Below, one piece after another: positions 51,434 through 62,152 of a stretch of 64,000 nt of DNA (its first letter is position 1; every line of letters starts with the position of its first letter). Position numbers and translations under genes: made by a program. The stretch comes from Methylohalobius crimeensis 10Ki (lineage in GTDB: Bacteria > Pseudomonadota > Gammaproteobacteria > Methylococcales > Methylothermaceae), in assembly GCF_000421465.1 (NCBI RefSeq), contig NZ_ATXB01000001.1, forward strand, positions 186,001 through 250,000. Direction: 5' to 3'. Under the pieces are notes generated by a model. The model did not search any database and was not told the DNA's origin. It saw nothing but the letters and a program-made list of their open reading frames with translations.

Positions 51434-52124
51434 GGCGGTGGATCCGATCCGGTTGCACTACCTGCTGGCGATGGGGGTTCAGCCGTGGGCTCTGCGCCGT
51501 CCGCAGATCTCGGCGGCGCCGGCCGAAAAGGCCGTGGAGACCTCTTCGGAGGAGGAATGGGAACAGCTGGAACGGGAAGTGTCCGCGTGTACCGCCTGCC
51601 CCCTCTATCGGACCCGTACCCAAGCGGTATTGGGGGTAGGCGATCGACGGGCCGATTGGATGCTGATCGGAGAGGCGCCGGGGGAGCAGGAAGACCTCAA
51701 GGGCGAGCCTTTCGTGGGCCGTGCCGGTCAGCTGTTGAATGAAATGCTCAGAGCCATGCAACTGAGCCGCGAGCAAGTGTATATCACCAATATCCTCAAG
51801 AGCCGCCCGCCCGGCAACCGCGACCCCAAGCCGGAGGAGGTGGCGGCTTGCGAGCCCTTTCTGAAACGCCAGATCGCCCTGGTGAAGCCGAAAATCATTC
51901 TGGCGGTGGGCAGGATCTCGGCCCAGAGTCTGCTGCGGACCGGGGCGTCGCTCTCCAGGCTGCGGGGTAAAGTCCACCGCTATGAAGCGATCCCCTTGGC
52001 GGTGATCTACCATCCCGCCTACTTGCTCCGCAACCCGGGAGCCAAGCGCCAGGCATGGGAGGATTTGAAACTCGCCCTGCAGGTGTATGCCGCCCCGCAG
52101 GGCTCCGAGCCGGAACGCCAATAG
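51426..52124 (+). CDS. uracil-DNA glycosylase, type 4/5-like Fe-S family
   Basis: The start is at the ATG at 51426, overlapping the leuA stop by 8 bases. The 232-residue protein has a variable N-terminus, then a cysteine pair (CTACPLY) for the [4Fe-4S] cluster. It has the active-site motif [36 protein letters not shown] and the closing [10 protein letters not shown]. It removes uracil from DNA in base-excision repair. The GEAPG motif and Fe-S layout fit the family 4 group. Confidence 0.88.
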   Translation: MSEAVDPIRLHYLLAMGVQPWALRRPQISAAPAEKAVETSSEEEWEQLEREVSACTACPLYRTRTQAVLGVGDRRADWMLIGEAPGEQEDLKGEPFVGRAGQLLNEMLRAMQLSREQVYITNILKSRPPGNRDPKPEEVAACEPFLKRQIALVKPKIILAVGRISAQSLLRTGASLSRLRGKVHRYEAIPLAVIYHPAYLLRNPGAKRQAWEDLKLALQVYAAPQGSEPERQ

Positions 52125-52131
52125 GAAATTC

Positions 52132-53049
52132 ATGGATAAACTGACGAGCATGAGGGTCTTCGCCCGGGTGGCCCAGAGCGGCAGTTTTGCCGCCGCGGCC
52201 AAGGAATTGGGAGTTTCCCGCGCGATGGCGACCAAACACGTGATGTATTTGGAAAACTCCCTGGGGGTGCGCCTGCTGAATCGGACCACTCGCCGGATCA
52301 GCCTGACCGAAGCCGGGGTGGCCTACCTGGAGCGTTGTTTGCAGATTCTCGAGGATATCGAGGAGACCGAGTTGTCGGTCGCCCAGCTCCATACCGAACC
52401 GCAAGGCCTGCTCCGGATCTCCACGCCCCCGTTTTTCGGCACGTTCCACCTCGCCCCCACCGTCGCCGCCTATATGCAGCAATACCCCAAAGTGCGGGTG
52501 GATATAGACATCCGCGGGGGCGTGGTGGATGTGGTGGCCGAAGGACTGGATTTGGCGATTCGTCTCGGGGAATTGCCCGACTCCAGTCTCATCGCGCGTA
52601 AGCTGGCCAGTTCGCCGCGGGTGGTATGCGGCGCTCCCGACTATTTCGAAAAACACGGGCGGCCCCGGGAGCCGCAGGATCTGCGTTCCCATAATTGTCT
52701 GGTCAACTGGGGATTCGAGCCCCACGACCAATGGCGGTTCACCGGCCCGGACGGCGAGGTGAGCACGATCCGCGTCTCCGGCACCCTGCAGGCCAACACC
52801 GCCGACCCACTGCGCCTGGCGGCCATTCATGGCGCCGGTTTGGTGGTGCTGCCGACTTACATCGTCGGCCAGGATTTAAGCAAGGGCCGCTTGGAAGCGG
52901 TACTCCAGGATCATGAGCTGCCCGCCATGGATATTTACGCGGTTTATCCCCACCGCCGTCATCTCTCCGCCAAGGTGCGAACTTTCCTGGATTTTCTCGT
53001 GGAACGCCTGCATCCTATCCCCTATTGGGAAGGATGGCGCGGGGTATGA
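52132..53049 (+). CDS. LysR-family transcriptional regulator
   Basis: The start is at the ATG at 52132 with an AGGAA site. The 305-residue protein has the N-terminal winged HTH (MRVFARVAQSGSFAAAAKEL, GVSRAMATKHVMYLENSLGV, RLLNRTTRRISLTEAG) and a C-terminal substrate-binding domain of the CrgA/AaeR-like group (RISTPPFFGTFHLAP, AIRLGELPDSSLIARKLASS). The effector is unknown. It is followed by a PilZ gene 3 bases later. Confidence 0.93.
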   Translation: MDKLTSMRVFARVAQSGSFAAAAKELGVSRAMATKHVMYLENSLGVRLLNRTTRRISLTEAGVAYLERCLQILEDIEETELSVAQLHTEPQGLLRISTPPFFGTFHLAPTVAAYMQQYPKVRVDIDIRGGVVDVVAEGLDLAIRLGELPDSSLIARKLASSPRVVCGAPDYFEKHGRPREPQDLRSHNCLVNWGFEPHDQWRFTGPDGEVSTIRVSGTLQANTADPLRLAAIHGAGLVVLPTYIVGQDLSKGRLEAVLQDHELPAMDIYAVYPHRRHLSAKVRTFLDFLVERLHPIPYWEGWRGV

Positions 53050-53052
53050 GGC

Positions 53053-53412
53053 ATGGAGCGGAGAGGTGGCATTCGGGTTGTTGTGGATTTGCCGGGTGAG
53101 GCGTTGCCGGCCGGCGGAGGAGACGCCGTGCCGGTTCGGGTTCGGGATCTGTCCGAGGGCGGCGCCCAGATCCAATGTACGGCCCGGGGAAGCGAATGCC
53201 TGGCGCCGGGCGCCAACTGCCTAAACGACTCGGGCAGGCTCTTGGAATTGGAGTTGATTTGTTGTCCCGATCAAACTTCCTTGAATATACGATGTCGAGT
53301 GGTTTTTGTGCGTCGGATCGCCCGTGACGAGTACCGGATCGGTTTGCGCTATGCCGATCCGCTGCAAGCGGATCTGTTGGCACTGAAGCAATTCATCCGC
53401 AGTCATTATTAA
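53053..53412 (+). CDS. PilZ domain protein
   Basis: The 119-residue protein has the two c-di-GMP motifs of PilZ: an arginine-rich start (RRGGIRV) and RDLSEGGAQI. Hydrophobic strands follow (LNIRCRVVFVRRIARDEYRI then GLRYADP). It is a single-domain c-di-GMP receptor. It follows the LysR gene by 3 bases and is probably co-translated, suggesting c-di-GMP-linked output in the same unit. Confidence 0.85.
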   Translation: MERRGGIRVVVDLPGEALPAGGGDAVPVRVRDLSEGGAQIQCTARGSECLAPGANCLNDSGRLLELELICCPDQTSLNIRCRVVFVRRIARDEYRIGLRYADPLQADLLALKQFIRSHY

Positions 53413-53510
53413 CCCCTTCCCGCGAACGGTCCCAAAACGTTCTCTCCGGTTCCCAAAGAGCGTATAAAGTGCGTGTGGGGGGCAAGGTAATCGCGCGAAT
53501 GCCATTATCT

Positions 53511-53613
53511 CCCTCTCCCGCTGGCGGGGTCGGGGTGAGGGTGGAATTCATTAGGAAAATGCCTTTATTTCGAACCACCCTCATCCTAGCCTTCTCCCGC
53601 CAGCGGGAGAAGG
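53511..53613. repeat. imperfect inverted repeat, dispersed family copy 2
   Basis: Left arm (CCCTCTCCCGCTGGCGGGG, then GTGAGGGTGG) and right arm (CCACCCTCATCC, then CCCGCCAGCGGGAGAAGGGA) form a long imperfect palindrome separated by an AT-rich spacer of about 30 bases. A related copy is at 22855-22958. It occupies most of the 310-base gap between the PilZ and glnD genes; nothing else there can be supported. Confidence 0.75.
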
Positions 53614-53722
53614 GACTCTATTTGAGACATTCCCGGACGGAGAGGGGGTGAAGCTGATGTCATGCCTCGTCGCTTGTATGGTATATCGAAGTTTTGAACC
53701 GGCTGTAAATGTCAACCAGAAC

Positions 53723-56302
53723 CTAGCGGATGGCCTCCTTCAAGGCTTGCGCCAATGCCTCCCGACGCTCCTCGCTGATCAGCGGCCGGCCGGCGTGATC
53801 GGTGAGAAAGAAAATGTCTTCGGCGCGATTGCCGAGGGTGGCGATTCGCGCTTCGTGGAGACCGAGTTGCTGCTGTTCGAAAACTTCCCCCACCCGGGCC
53901 AGAAGGCCGGGGCGGTCGGCGGCGATCAGTTCGACCACCGTGTGGCGGTGCTTGGGGTCGCGAAGAAAGTGCACCTGGGTCGGAATGGAGAAATGCTTTA
54001 GGCGCCGGTTGGGGCGTCTGTCAATGGTGAAATGAGGGGGCTGGGGATCTTTCAGGCAGTGCCGGATGCGGGAGGATATCTGCTGTTCCCGCGCCAGGTC
54101 CCGGATCGGCTGGCCGTCTCCTTCCAGTACCAGAAAGCTGTTGATCACATAGCCGTCCCCGGTGATTTCCAATCGCGCCGCCAGCACCGTCAATTCCAAT
54201 TGATCCAACAACGCGGCGGTTTGGGCGAAAATCCCGTCGCGGTCGTGCATGTACACGAACACTTCGGCACTGCCATGCTGGGTTTTGGGCCGAAGGAGCA
54301 CCAGCGGCAGGTCTTCGTCGGGCGTCTCGGCGATGGCCAGAGTTTGCCAAGCGCATTCCTCCGGTTGGCAGCGAAGGAAATAGCTGCCGCTGAAATGGCG
54401 CCATACCCGTTCCACGTCGGTATCGTTCATCCCCAGACGCAACAGCAGGTCGCGGGCGTCGCGTTGGGCTTCGGCGATGCGTTCCTCGGTATCGGGGCTT
54501 TCCAGGCCGTAGCGGAGCTGATCGCGGGTGGCCAGGTAGAGTTCTCGCAGCAGGGAGTCGCGCCAGGCGTTCCAGAGGCTGGGATTGGTGCCGCGGATAT
54601 CGGCGACGGTCAAGAGATAGAGATGATTGAGCCGTTCCTCGCCGCCCACCTTGAGGGCGAATTCGCGGATCACCCCCGGATCGCTGATATCCTTGCGTTG
54701 GGCGGTGAGCGACATGACCAGGTGATTACGCACCAGCCAGGCCACCAGGCGGATGTCGTGCTCGGGAAGGCCGTGGCGGCGGCAGAAGTCGCGCACCAGG
54801 CGTTCCCCGATGATTGAGTGATCGCCGCCCTGGCCCTTGCCCATGTCGTGGTAAAGACCGGCGAGATACAGCAGTTCCGGTTTGGCGACCAAGGGGAAAA
54901 TATCGGTGGCCAGGGGCAGTTCCTGGCGATATTGGGGGAGGGCGAGGCGACGCAGATTGCGGACCACGAACAGGATGTGCTCGTCCACGGTGTAGGCATG
55001 GAACAGGTCGTACTGCATTCTCCCCACGATGCGCGCGAATTCGGGCAAATAGGCGGCGAGGATGCCGTACCGATTCATGCGGCGGAATTGGTGGGTGATC
55101 CCGCTGGGCTGGCGTAGAATCTCCAGAAACAGGCGGCAGGCGCGGGGATCGCCGCGAAAGTCTTGGTCGATGCGGTGAAGGTTCTGGCGAATGGCGCGGA
55201 TGGTGTGGGCGCGGACGCCTTTGAGCTCGGCGTGTTGCTGCAGGCGCAGAAAAATCTCCAGCAGCCCGAGGGGATATTCGGCGAATACTTGCGGGTGGCG
55301 GATTTCCAGGTGGCCGTTGACCACTTGAAAATGCTCGTCCAAAGTGCGGGGTTCGCTGCGGAAGTCCGGGCACAGGATTTCCTCGAGCAGTTGAAGTAGC
55401 ATTTCCCCCAGCCGTTGAACGCTTTGGGCGGTGCGGAAATAGGATTGCATGAAGGTTTCCACCGGGGCGTTGCCTTCCCCCCGATAGCCGCACCATTCGG
55501 CCAGGGTGCGCTGATAGTCGAACAGAATCCGGTCCTCGCAACGCTCCGCGGTCAGGTGGAGCGCGAAGCGTATCCGCCAGAGCATATTGAGGTCGTGCTC
55601 CAGCTCGGCGTATTCGTCTTCGGTCAGGTAGCCTTGGTCCACCAGTTCGTGCAGGGTGGTGGCGCTGAAGTGGCGCTTGACCACCCAGGCGATGGTCTGG
55701 ATGTCGCGGATGCCGCCGGGCCCTTCCTTGAGGTTGGGTTCGAGGTTGTAGGCGGTGTCGTGGTATTTGGCGTAGCGCGCCGCCTGTTCGTCGAGTTTGG
55801 CTTGAAAAAAGGCGCCGGATGGCCAGATCCGATCCGGGCCGATGCGTGCCTCCATGGCGCCGAACAAGGCCGAATTGCCGGCGACTCGGCGCGCATCCAT
55901 GAGATTGGTGACCACGGTTTGGTCCTTGGCCGCCTCTTCTTCGCACTGAGTCACGGTGCGTACGCTGTGCCCCGGCTTGAGACCGATGTCCCAAAGGAAG
56001 GTGAACAACCCCGAAAGACCGGTTTCCAGGGCCGGCGGCATGGCGTTCGGCACCAGCACCAAAAGGTCGATGTCGGAGTGAGGATGCAGTTCCCGCCGAC
56101 CGTAGCCGCCCACCGCCGCCAACGCCGCTTGTTCCGACGCATTGCCCAGATGCTGCTGCCAGCATTCCCTAAGCAGGGCGTCGATGAAATGGGCCCGCGC
56201 CCGCAGCAGATCGACGACCGGCGCGCCGGCGTGGAAGCGGCGTTCCAGTTCGGCGTGAAAGGCTTGCAGGGAGGCCTTGTAGGGGCGAACGTGGGAAAGC
56301 AA
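53723..56302 (-). CDS. glnD: bifunctional uridylyltransferase/uridylyl-removing enzyme
   Basis: The 859-residue protein has a nucleotidyltransferase domain (AVGGYGRRELHPHSDIDLLV), the GlnD-PII helical domain (ERCEDRILFDYQRTLAEWCG), and a metal-binding HD domain (YLAGLYHDMGKGQGGDHSII). Two C-terminal ACT domains sense glutamine. It uridylylates and deuridylylates PII according to nitrogen status. It lies 4 bases downstream of map on the same strand, a common pairing. Confidence 0.96.
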   Translation of the reverse strand: MLSHVRPYKASLQAFHAELERRFHAGAPVVDLLRARAHFIDALLRECWQQHLGNASEQAALAAVGGYGRRELHPHSDIDLLVLVPNAMPPALETGLSGLFTFLWDIGLKPGHSVRTVTQCEEEAAKDQTVVTNLMDARRVAGNSALFGAMEARIGPDRIWPSGAFFQAKLDEQAARYAKYHDTAYNLEPNLKEGPGGIRDIQTIAWVVKRHFSATTLHELVDQGYLTEDEYAELEHDLNMLWRIRFALHLTAERCEDRILFDYQRTLAEWCGYRGEGNAPVETFMQSYFRTAQSVQRLGEMLLQLLEEILCPDFRSEPRTLDEHFQVVNGHLEIRHPQVFAEYPLGLLEIFLRLQQHAELKGVRAHTIRAIRQNLHRIDQDFRGDPRACRLFLEILRQPSGITHQFRRMNRYGILAAYLPEFARIVGRMQYDLFHAYTVDEHILFVVRNLRRLALPQYRQELPLATDIFPLVAKPELLYLAGLYHDMGKGQGGDHSIIGERLVRDFCRRHGLPEHDIRLVAWLVRNHLVMSLTAQRKDISDPGVIREFALKVGGEERLNHLYLLTVADIRGTNPSLWNAWRDSLLRELYLATRDQLRYGLESPDTEERIAEAQRDARDLLLRLGMNDTDVERVWRHFSGSYFLRCQPEECAWQTLAIAETPDEDLPLVLLRPKTQHGSAEVFVYMHDRDGIFAQTAALLDQLELTVLAARLEITGDGYVINSFLVLEGDGQPIRDLAREQQISSRIRHCLKDPQPPHFTIDRRPNRRLKHFSIPTQVHFLRDPKHRHTVVELIAADRPGLLARVGEVFEQQQLGLHEARIATLGNRAEDIFFLTDHAGRPLISEERREALAQALKEAIR

Positions 56303-56306
56303 GGGA

Positions 56307-57128
56307 TCAGTCCGGTTCGGCCGAAGTGCGGGGGAAGTCCTCTTCCTCCCGCAGGGTCAAAACTTCGAAGCCATCGTCCGTGACCAGGAGGGTATGCTCC
56401 CACTGAGCCGACAAGCTGCGGTCCTTGGTGACCACGGTCCAACCGTCGGGCAGCATCTTCACTTGGCGTTTGCCCGCGTTGATCATGGGCTCGATGGTGA
56501 AGGTCATTCCCGACTCCAGGATGATCCCGGTTTCGGGTTTGCCGTAATGAAGCACCTGGGGTTCCTCGTGGAAGCCGAGGCCGATGCCGTGGCCGCAGAA
56601 CTCGCGCACCACCGAATAGCCTTGAGCTTCGGCGTATTTTTGAATGACGTGGCCGATCTGCCCCAGGTCCACCCCCGGTCGAACCTCTCGGATGGCCCGG
56701 TACATGGCTTCCTGGGCCGTTTTGACCAAACGTTTGGCCTTGATGGAGGGCTCTCCCACCAGGAACATCTTGCTGGTGTCCCCGTGAAAGCCGTCCTTGA
56801 TGACGGTGATGTCGATATTGACGATATCGCCGTTTTTGAGCCGCTTGTTTGCGGGGATGCCGTGACAGACCTGATGGTTGACGGAAGTGCAAATGGATTT
56901 GGGAAACCCCTTGTAGTTCAAGGGGGCGGGAATCGCTTGTTGAATCTCGACGATGTAGTCGTGGCAGAGCCGGTCCAGTTTTTCGGTGGTGACGCCGGCC
57001 TGGACGTGGGGCTCGATCATGTCCAATACTTCCGCGGCCAAGCGCCCGGCCGTGCGCATGGCTTCCACCTCCGCGGGGGTTTTCAGGGGAATGCCCTGAC
57101 GCGTGCGACGTTGGTATTCCTGTCTCAT
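56307..57128 (-). CDS. map: methionine aminopeptidase type I
   Basis: The start is set at the ATG at 57128 (MRQEYQRRTRQGIPLKTPAE); a TTG at 57170 would add 14 residues. The 273-residue enzyme has the two-metal site with HQVCHGIP, NIDITVIKDGFHGDTSKMF and a late His (GHGIGLGFHEEPQ). It removes the initiator methionine from nascent proteins. It diverges from rpsB across the shared regulatory region. Confidence 0.95.
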   Translation of the reverse strand: MRQEYQRRTRQGIPLKTPAEVEAMRTAGRLAAEVLDMIEPHVQAGVTTEKLDRLCHDYIVEIQQAIPAPLNYKGFPKSICTSVNHQVCHGIPANKRLKNGDIVNIDITVIKDGFHGDTSKMFLVGEPSIKAKRLVKTAQEAMYRAIREVRPGVDLGQIGHVIQKYAEAQGYSVVREFCGHGIGLGFHEEPQVLHYGKPETGIILESGMTFTIEPMINAGKRQVKMLPDGWTVVTKDRSLSAQWEHTLLVTDDGFEVLTLREEEDFPRTSAEPD

Positions 57129-57159
57129 TCGGATAACTTGTTCTCGACGGTTCAGGCCA

Positions 57160-57296
57160 TTGTCTGACAACGGCCAATTATGGTATAAAGCATTGCTATT
57201 TTAGCAGCAATCCACACACCTATCGACACATCCGGTAGGGTGCCCGTTCCCTTGGTGCGGGTGTCCGGATGGGATAGGTGGAGGCCCAACCCTACC
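57160..57296 (+). promoter_or_regulatory. rpsB promoter and S2-type autoregulatory leader
   Basis: A promoter of TTGTCT (57160-57165), 18-base spacer and TATAAA (57184-57189) is followed by a long hairpin. CACCTATC (57217-57224) pairs with GATAGGTG (57273-57280), and CATCCGG (57229-57235) pairs with CCGGATG (57265-57271). Inside, GGTAGGGT (57234-57241) is complementary to ACCCTACC (57289-57296), a possible pseudoknot just before the ribosome binding site. A conserved structured rpsB leader through which S2 represses rpsB-tsf is known in gammaproteobacteria. Confidence 0.7.
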
Positions 57297-57315
57297 TTTT
57301 AAGGAGCAATACACC

Positions 57316-58086
57316 ATGGCGAATGTTAGCATGCGCGAGCTGTTGGAAGCCGGCGTACACTTCGGGCATCAGACCCGTTACTGGAATCCCAAAATGGCCC
57401 CCTACATCTTCGGGGTGCGCAGCAAAATCCACATCGTGAATCTGGAAGAAACCCTGCCCCTGTTGCGGGAGGGGTTGCATTTTCTGGAACAGACCGCCGC
57501 CAACCGGGGGACCGTCTTGTTCGTGGGGACCAAACGAACCGCGCGCAACGCGGTGCGAGAAGAAGCCGCGCGCTGCGGCATGCCCTACGTCAATTATCGC
57601 TGGCTGGGCGGTACCCTGACCAATTTCAAGACGATCCGGCATTCGGTCAAGCGTCTCAAGGACCTGGAGGCGATGCGCGACGACGGCACCCTGCAGCGCT
57701 TCAGCAAGAAGGAAGCCCTGCAGTTGATGCGCGAACTGGAAAAGCTGGAACGCAGCTTGGGCGGGATCAAGGACATGGACAGCCTGCCGGACGTAATGTT
57801 CGTGCTCGACGTGGGCCAGGAGCACATCGCGGTCAAGGAGGCGCGGAGACTGGGCATCCCCATCGTCGGCGTGGTGGACACCAACAATAATCCCGCCGGG
57901 GTCGATTACATCATTCCCGGTAACGACGACTCCATTCGCGCCATTCAGCTGTATTGCCGCGCCGCAGCCACGTCCATTCTGGAAGGCAAAGCCAGCCAGG
58001 CGGAGTTGGTGGCGGCGGAAGACGAATTCGTGGAAGCCCCGGAAGAAACCGCCGAAGCGCCGGCGGCGGAATCCGAGTCGGAATAA
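57316..58086 (+). CDS. rpsB: 30S ribosomal protein S2
   Basis: The 256-residue protein begins [20 protein letters not shown] and shows the S2 signatures [20 protein letters not shown] and FVDTNNNP-like positions ([20 protein letters not shown]). The C-terminal tail is acidic and repetitive ([10 protein letters not shown] type), as in some proteobacteria. It joins the 30S subunit late. AAGGAGC lies before the ATG. tsf follows by 53 bases. Confidence 0.98.
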   Translation: MANVSMRELLEAGVHFGHQTRYWNPKMAPYIFGVRSKIHIVNLEETLPLLREGLHFLEQTAANRGTVLFVGTKRTARNAVREEAARCGMPYVNYRWLGGTLTNFKTIRHSVKRLKDLEAMRDDGTLQRFSKKEALQLMRELEKLERSLGGIKDMDSLPDVMFVLDVGQEHIAVKEARRLGIPIVGVVDTNNNPAGVDYIIPGNDDSIRAIQLYCRAAATSILEGKASQAELVAAEDEFVEAPEETAEAPAAESESE

Positions 58087-58139
58087 AGGCACATTGAGCG
58101 GAAATTATTTGCACGAGACGTAAACGAGGTAAGCATTAG

Positions 58140-59027
58140 ATGACGAAGATAACCGCGGCATTGGTCAAAGAGCTGCGTGAACGGACCGGCTCCGGCATGA
58201 TGGAATGCAAGAAAGCCCTGGTGGAAACCGGCGGCGACATCGAAGCCGCGATCGAGCAGATGCGCAAGTCCGGCCTCGCCAAGGCCGACAAGAAATCCGA
58301 TCGCACCGCGGCCGAGGGGCAGATCGCCATCGAGAGAAGCGACGACGGTAAGCGGGCCGTGATCGTCGAAGTCAACAGCGAAACCGACTTCGTGGCTAAA
58401 AACGAAGATTTCCAAGGCTTCGTCGGCAAAGTGGCCAAGCAAGCGTTGGCGAGCGGCGCGCAAACCGTGGAGGCGCTTTTGGCCGCGCCGATCGAAGCGG
58501 GCGGGCCGAGCATCGAAGAAGCCCGCCGCGAATTGGTGGCCAAGCTCGGAGAGAACATCAATATTCGCCGCTTGATGCGGTTCGAAACCGAAACCGGCAA
58601 GGTGTCTCACTACCTGCACGGCAACCGGATCGGCGTGGTGGTGGAAGTGGAAGACGGCAGCGACGAATTGGGCAAGGATCTGGCCATGCACGTCGCCGCC
58701 AGCAAGCCCCACTGCGTGAGCGAGGAAGACGTCTCCGCCGACGCCCTGGAAAAGGAAAGGGCCATTTTCACCGCCCAGGCCGAGGACAGCGGCAAGCCCG
58801 CCAACATCATCGAAAAGATGGTCGAAGGCCGCCTGCGCAAATTCCTTCAGGAAATCACCCTGCTGGGACAACCCTTCGTCAAGGATCCCGATCAGAGCGT
58901 CGGCGAGTTGTTGCGCCAGGAAGGCGCCAAAGTGGTCCGGTTCGTCCGTTTCGAAGTGGGCGAGGGCATCGAAAAAGCCGAGGCCGACTTCGCCGAGGAG
59001 GTGATGGCCCAGGTGCGCGGCGATTGA
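58140..59027 (+). CDS. tsf: elongation factor Ts
   Basis: The 295-residue protein starts [20 protein letters not shown] and has [20 protein letters not shown] and the conserved [14 protein letters not shown] that contacts EF-Tu. It exchanges GDP for GTP on EF-Tu. It is co-transcribed with rpsB. Confidence 0.98.
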   Translation: MTKITAALVKELRERTGSGMMECKKALVETGGDIEAAIEQMRKSGLAKADKKSDRTAAEGQIAIERSDDGKRAVIVEVNSETDFVAKNEDFQGFVGKVAKQALASGAQTVEALLAAPIEAGGPSIEEARRELVAKLGENINIRRLMRFETETGKVSHYLHGNRIGVVVEVEDGSDELGKDLAMHVAASKPHCVSEEDVSADALEKERAIFTAQAEDSGKPANIIEKMVEGRLRKFLQEITLLGQPFVKDPDQSVGELLRQEGAKVVRFVRFEVGEGIEKAEADFAEEVMAQVRGD

Positions 59028-59049
59028 TGGGCGAGGCAGAGCGATCAGG

Positions 59050-59794
<745 letters not shown>

Positions 59795-59802
<8 letters not shown>

Positions 59803-60352
59803 AGACATCTATCAGGAATCCCGGGGCAAAATGGACAAGACCATTGCCGCGATCAAGCAGGAGTTGGCCAAAATCCGCACCGGTCGCGCCCATCCCAGCC
59901 TTCTGGACCATCTCAAAGTGTCTTATTACGGCAGCGAGGTGCCCATGAGCCAAGCGGCCAACATCATCGTGGAAGACGCCCGCACCCTGGCCATCACGCC
60001 GTGGGAGAGAAACATGATTCCGGTGATCGAGAAGGCGATCATGGAGTCGGACCTGGGCATCAATCCGCAGACCGCCGGCACCGTGATTCGGGTGCCGCTG
60101 CCTTCCCTGACCGAAGAACGTCGCCGGGAATTGATCAAGGTGGCCAGGCACGAGGCGGAACAGGGGCGGATCGCCATTCGCAACCTTCGCCGCGAGGCCA
60201 ATACCGAGCTGAAAGAGGCGTTGAAGGAAAAACTGATTGGCGAGGATGAGGAACGCAAGGCGGAAGAGCGTATCCAACAATTGACCGATCAATACGTCAA
60301 GAAAATCGATCAAATGTTGGAGGAAAAAGAGCGGGATCTCTTGTCCCTCTGA
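59795..60352 (+). CDS. frr: ribosome recycling factor
   Basis: The start is set at the GTG at 59795, which has GGAGG 5-10 bases upstream and begins [20 protein letters not shown]; the open frame starts earlier inside pyrH. The 185-residue protein contains [20 protein letters not shown] and the closing coiled-coil region. It splits post-termination ribosomes with EF-G. Confidence 0.97.
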
Positions 60353-60368
60353 ACGCCTGACCCAAGTT

Positions 60369-61166
60369 ATGAGCCAATCACGCAGCGCAGAAGATTCCAC
60401 CTCCGCCGTTTCAGAAGAGCTTCAGGGACGAATTCCCCGCCATGTCGCCGTCATCATGGACGGTAACGGTCGCTGGGCCAAGCAGCGTCATCTGCCCCGC
60501 ACCGCCGGTCATCAGGCCGGCGTCACCGCCGTCCGCAAAACCGTCGAGCACTGCGCCCAATGCGGCGTCGAAGTGTTGACCTTGTTCGCATTCAGCAGCG
60601 AAAACTGGCGCCGGCCGGCGGAGGAAGTGTCGGTGTTGATGCGCCTGTTCCAGCTGACTTTGGAGCGCGAGTCCCGGCGCTTGCACGAGCACGGGATTCG
60701 CTTGCGGGTGATCGGCGATCGGGCCGCTTTTTCCCCGGACCTGCGACGACGGATCGACGAATCGGAGCGCTTGACCCGGGACAACCGGAAGATGACCTTG
60801 ATCATCGCCGCCAATTACGGAGGGCGTTGGGATATCGTCCAAGCGGCCCAGCGCTTGGCGCGTCAAGTCGAATGCGGCGAATTGAGCGGCGATGCCATCG
60901 ATGAATCCCGGCTTGCCGCCCAGCTCTCCTTCGCCGACTTGCCGGACCCGGATTTGTTTATCCGAACCGGGGGAGAGTTGCGCATCAGCAATTTCTTGGT
61001 TTGGCAGTTGGCCTATACCGAGCTTTTCTTCAGCGACGTGCTGTGGCCCGATTTCGATGAAACCGAATTGAATCGGGCCTTGGTCGAATATGCCCGCCGC
61101 GAGCGGCGTTTCGGTCACACCAGCGAGCAATTGAGGCATCGATCCCGAGCGGTTTCATCCACATGA
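60369..61166 (+). CDS. uppS: di-trans,poly-cis-undecaprenyl diphosphate synthase
   Basis: The 265-residue cis-prenyltransferase has [42 protein letters not shown] and the late [20 protein letters not shown]. It makes the C55 lipid carrier for cell wall synthesis. The N-terminal 20 residues are polar and non-conserved. It follows frr by 16 bases. Confidence 0.97.
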   Translation: MSQSRSAEDSTSAVSEELQGRIPRHVAVIMDGNGRWAKQRHLPRTAGHQAGVTAVRKTVEHCAQCGVEVLTLFAFSSENWRRPAEEVSVLMRLFQLTLERESRRLHEHGIRLRVIGDRAAFSPDLRRRIDESERLTRDNRKMTLIIAANYGGRWDIVQAAQRLARQVECGELSGDAIDESRLAAQLSFADLPDPDLFIRTGGELRISNFLVWQLAYTELFFSDVLWPDFDETELNRALVEYARRERRFGHTSEQLRHRSRAVSST

Positions 61167-61219
61167 CCTCCCCGGACCGGGCGGTAGAACCATGACAACA
61201 ACAAGAACCGGAATGCATT

Positions 61220-62152
61220 ATGGCTGATTCGAGAAACGTCCAAGGAAAGCCTCTTTCCACCAACGGCCCGCTTTGGAACCGAACCCTGGGTTTACGGATT
61301 CTCACCGCGGCGGTATTGATTCCCCTCGTGGTATGGGCGGCTTACGCCCTGTCGGTCAGGAGCTTCCTCATCGTCTGGGGAGCGATTATTCTGGCCGCCG
61401 CCTGGGAGTGGGGGGCTCTGGCCGGCATTCGCAACCGGATCGGACGTGGTGTGTTCGTAGGCTTGGTGTTGGCGGCTCAGGTTTTGGCCTGGTATTGGCC
61501 CGAGTTGTTGAACTGGGTGGCGGATTTGACCGATTGGCAGGGTGTGTTGAGTCTGGTGCTGGCGCTGGACTACATCGCCTTTCCGACCGTCGCGGCTTGG
61601 CTGGTGCTGGGATTTTTCCTGCGCACCTGGCCGGACAAACTGGTCGGGCGGCCGTGGCCGCAGGGCGCGCAGATATTCGTCGCCTGGTTCGTGCTGTTTA
61701 CCGCCTGGTTGATGATGGCGAGATTGCGGGCCAATTTCGGCAATGCTTCCATTCTCTATTTGCTGTTTTTGATCTGGATCGCCGATACCAGCGCCTATTT
61801 CATCGGCAAAAAATGGGGGCGCACGCCGCTGGTGCCCGCCATCAGTCCGGGCAAGACCATGGCGGGCGTTTACGGTGCCTTGCTGGTCTGTGCGGTTTTC
61901 GCCGGCGTGATCGGGTATATGGTTGAATTAAAGGCCAAGCTGGTCGTGGACTTCGTGATGCTATCGGTGATTGCGGTCCTGGTATCCATCTGCGGTGATC
62001 TATTGATTAGCCTCTACAAGCGCTGGGCGGGCGTGAAAGACTCGGGTAAATTGCTCCCCGGTCACGGCGGGTTGTTGGATCGGATCGATAGCCTGCTGGC
62101 TTCCAGCGTGGTGCTTTATGCCGGATTCCTGGGAAGGAGGTTGTTTTGGTGA
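61220..62152 (+). CDS. cdsA: phosphatidate cytidylyltransferase
   Basis: The 310-residue membrane protein has many helices and the CdsA signature [20 protein letters not shown] near the C-terminus. It makes CDP-diacylglycerol from phosphatidate and CTP, feeding PssA and other enzymes. It overlaps dxr at the stop. Confidence 0.95.
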   Translation: MADSRNVQGKPLSTNGPLWNRTLGLRILTAAVLIPLVVWAAYALSVRSFLIVWGAIILAAAWEWGALAGIRNRIGRGVFVGLVLAAQVLAWYWPELLNWVADLTDWQGVLSLVLALDYIAFPTVAAWLVLGFFLRTWPDKLVGRPWPQGAQIFVAWFVLFTAWLMMARLRANFGNASILYLLFLIWIADTSAYFIGKKWGRTPLVPAISPGKTMAGVYGALLVCAVFAGVIGYMVELKAKLVVDFVMLSVIAVLVSICGDLLISLYKRWAGVKDSGKLLPGHGGLLDRIDSLLASSVVLYAGFLGRRLFW

